A stretch of DNA of 22,571 bases from Tardiphaga sp. (lineage in GTDB: Bacteria > Pseudomonadota > Alphaproteobacteria > Rhizobiales > Xanthobacteraceae): positions 1 to 22,571 of the forward strand of contig JACMOT010000004.1 of the NCBI GenBank assembly GCA_014377915.1, written 5' to 3'. Each line of letters starts with the position of its first letter. Positions within the stretch are counted from its first letter, which is position 1. The notes under the pieces were generated by a model. It saw only the letters and a list, made by a program, of their open reading frames with translations, ran no database searches and was not told the DNA's origin. Position numbers and translations under genes: made by a program. Positions 21,855-22,571 of this stretch are shown here, in pieces.

Positions 21855-21915
21855 CACAGCCTCCGATGGACAACAGCGCCGCCCGCCAATGGCGACCGCC
21901 GGTTGTATCCGCGCA

Positions 21916-21932
21916 CCGACGATGATCGTCGG
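21916..21932. promoter_or_regulatory. Palindrome upstream of the second iclR gene
   Basis: CCGACGAT and ATCGTCGG are perfect inverted complements around a single G, a 17-bp palindrome 62 bases before the proposed TTG start. It could be an autoregulatory operator. No binding protein can be named from the sequence. Confidence 0.4.
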
Positions 21933-21961
21933 CGCTGGACGTCTACTAATCCAAGATAGGG

Positions 21962-21978
21962 TTCTCAGCAAATGAGAA
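21962..21978. promoter_or_regulatory. AT-rich palindrome upstream of the second iclR gene
   Basis: TTCTCA and TGAGAA are perfect inverted complements around GCAAA. The size and AT-rich centre resemble many IclR-type operators. The palindrome lies about 110 bases before the proposed start, in the likely promoter region of the second iclR gene. Confidence 0.4.
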
Positions 21979-22048
21979 ACATCAATTTTCATGGAAAGGT
22001 CACGAATCCGTCGCCGGGGAGCGCGCCGCGCAGCTGGGGCGTCGGCCG

Positions 22049-22570
22049 TTACAGGGCCTCCGCCACCCCGAGCAGCTGCTTGCGGATATTCGTCGCCGCC
22101 GTGACCTCCCAGAACGTGCCACGGGTTGCCGGACCGATCGCAAAGAAGCCGGTTTGTGGATTGCCGGCACGGTCGATCAGACGGCAGCCGGCATCGACAT
22201 CGAGCCCGAGCCCGTTCGGACCCGGGCGGACGCGGCCGGAGGCGAGTAGAGATTGCACCAGCGGATCATCGATCCTGTCGTATCGCTCCTCCGGTCCGGT
22301 GCAGTTCAGGATCCACTGGGTGGCAAGATCGAGCGTGCCGTTTCCGCGCCGCCGCAGCGTGACGTCATGGCCGGTCGCCGTGGCGGTCGCTGCGGTCACG
22401 CGCCCGGCGATCACGCGCAGGCGTTTCTCGCGTTGCAGTTCCTCCAGGAGCTCCGCGACATCCGGCGCCAGCCGGTGCCGGTGCGCCAGCCAGATCGACC
22501 GCAAATGCCGCGAAAACCGTGCGCGTTCGGTCGCGGATAGGCCTTGCCAGAGCTCCGAGGTGTACAGCCG
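22049..22570 (-). CDS. FAD/NAD(P)-binding oxidoreductase, C-terminal part (partial)
   Basis: The frame runs from the right edge of the window to TAA at 22049-22051, giving 173 residues. The visible part starts RLYTSELWQGLSATERARF, followed by HLRSIWLAHRHRLAPDVAELL, then WILNCTGPEERYDRI and the C-terminal FFAIGPATRGTFWEVTAATNIRKQ. This is the usual C-terminal half of the FAD-NAD(P)-binding proteins related to YdhS, whose substrates are mostly unknown. The N-terminal FAD fold lies outside the window. The gene is on the same strand as the second iclR gene, 194 bases upstream of its proposed start. Confidence 0.8.
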   Translation of the reverse strand, partial: RLYTSELWQGLSATERARFSRHLRSIWLAHRHRLAPDVAELLEELQREKRLRVIAGRVTAATATATGHDVTLRRRGNGTLDLATQWILNCTGPEERYDRIDDPLVQSLLASGRVRPGPNGLGLDVDAGCRLIDRAGNPQTGFFAIGPATRGTFWEVTAATNIRKQLLGVAEAL

Positions 22571-22571
22571 A

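Overview
The window looks like a chromosomal segment of a GC-rich alphaproteobacterium in the Bradyrhizobium / Rhodopseudomonas / Afipia group. I infer this from the high-GC codon use, the typical rhizobial order of the phn genes, and two families of dispersed palindromic repeats: one with arms of the type TCATTGCGAGGAGC...CTGGATTG, the other TTCCGGGG...GAACCCGGAA. No database search was possible, so the genus is an inference.

Region 1 (1-8067) is a carbon-phosphorus lyase locus. The tail of phnE (phosphonate permease) enters from the left. It converges on phnF, a GntR/UTRA repressor gene on the minus strand, and a long palindrome lies between them. Divergent from phnF runs the tightly packed operon phnGHIJKLMN, with overlaps or gaps of 2-11 bases, followed by a PPOX-type flavoprotein gene. 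The phnF-phnG spacer holds a good Pho box, a suitably placed -10 hexamer and a perfect 11-bp inverted repeat over the -10/start region. This suggests activation by PhoB under phosphate starvation and repression by PhnF. PhnG/H/I/J/K form the C-P lyase complex, PhnL and PhnM work in the preceding steps, and PhnN makes PRPP.

Region 2 (8068-9280) holds a divergent HU-type nucleoid protein gene with a strong double hairpin after it, a small minus-strand 5-carboxymethyl-2-hydroxymuconate isomerase-type tautomerase gene, and two dispersed repeats.

Region 3 (9281-20902) is the most interesting part: a candidate catabolic island that I cannot match to a described pathway. On the minus strand are a ferredoxin reductase gene and, behind it, an IclR regulator gene. 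Divergent from these run a Rieske ring-hydroxylating oxygenase, a glutamine-synthetase-like ligase, a periplasmic LivJ-type binding protein, a YtcJ-type amidohydrolase and a complete LivHMGF ABC transporter. The combination of glutamyl ligase, Rieske oxygenase and electron-transfer reductase recalls aniline dioxygenase systems, in which an amine is gamma-glutamylated before oxygenation. Uptake of an amine or amide, glutamylation, oxygenation and hydrolysis is a testable model. No ferredoxin gene is present.

Region 4 (20903-22571) has a second IclR regulator gene convergent with livF, and the 3' part of an FAD/NAD(P)-binding oxidoreductase gene that runs off the right end. I saw no rRNA or tRNA gene, CRISPR array, transposase or phage gene.
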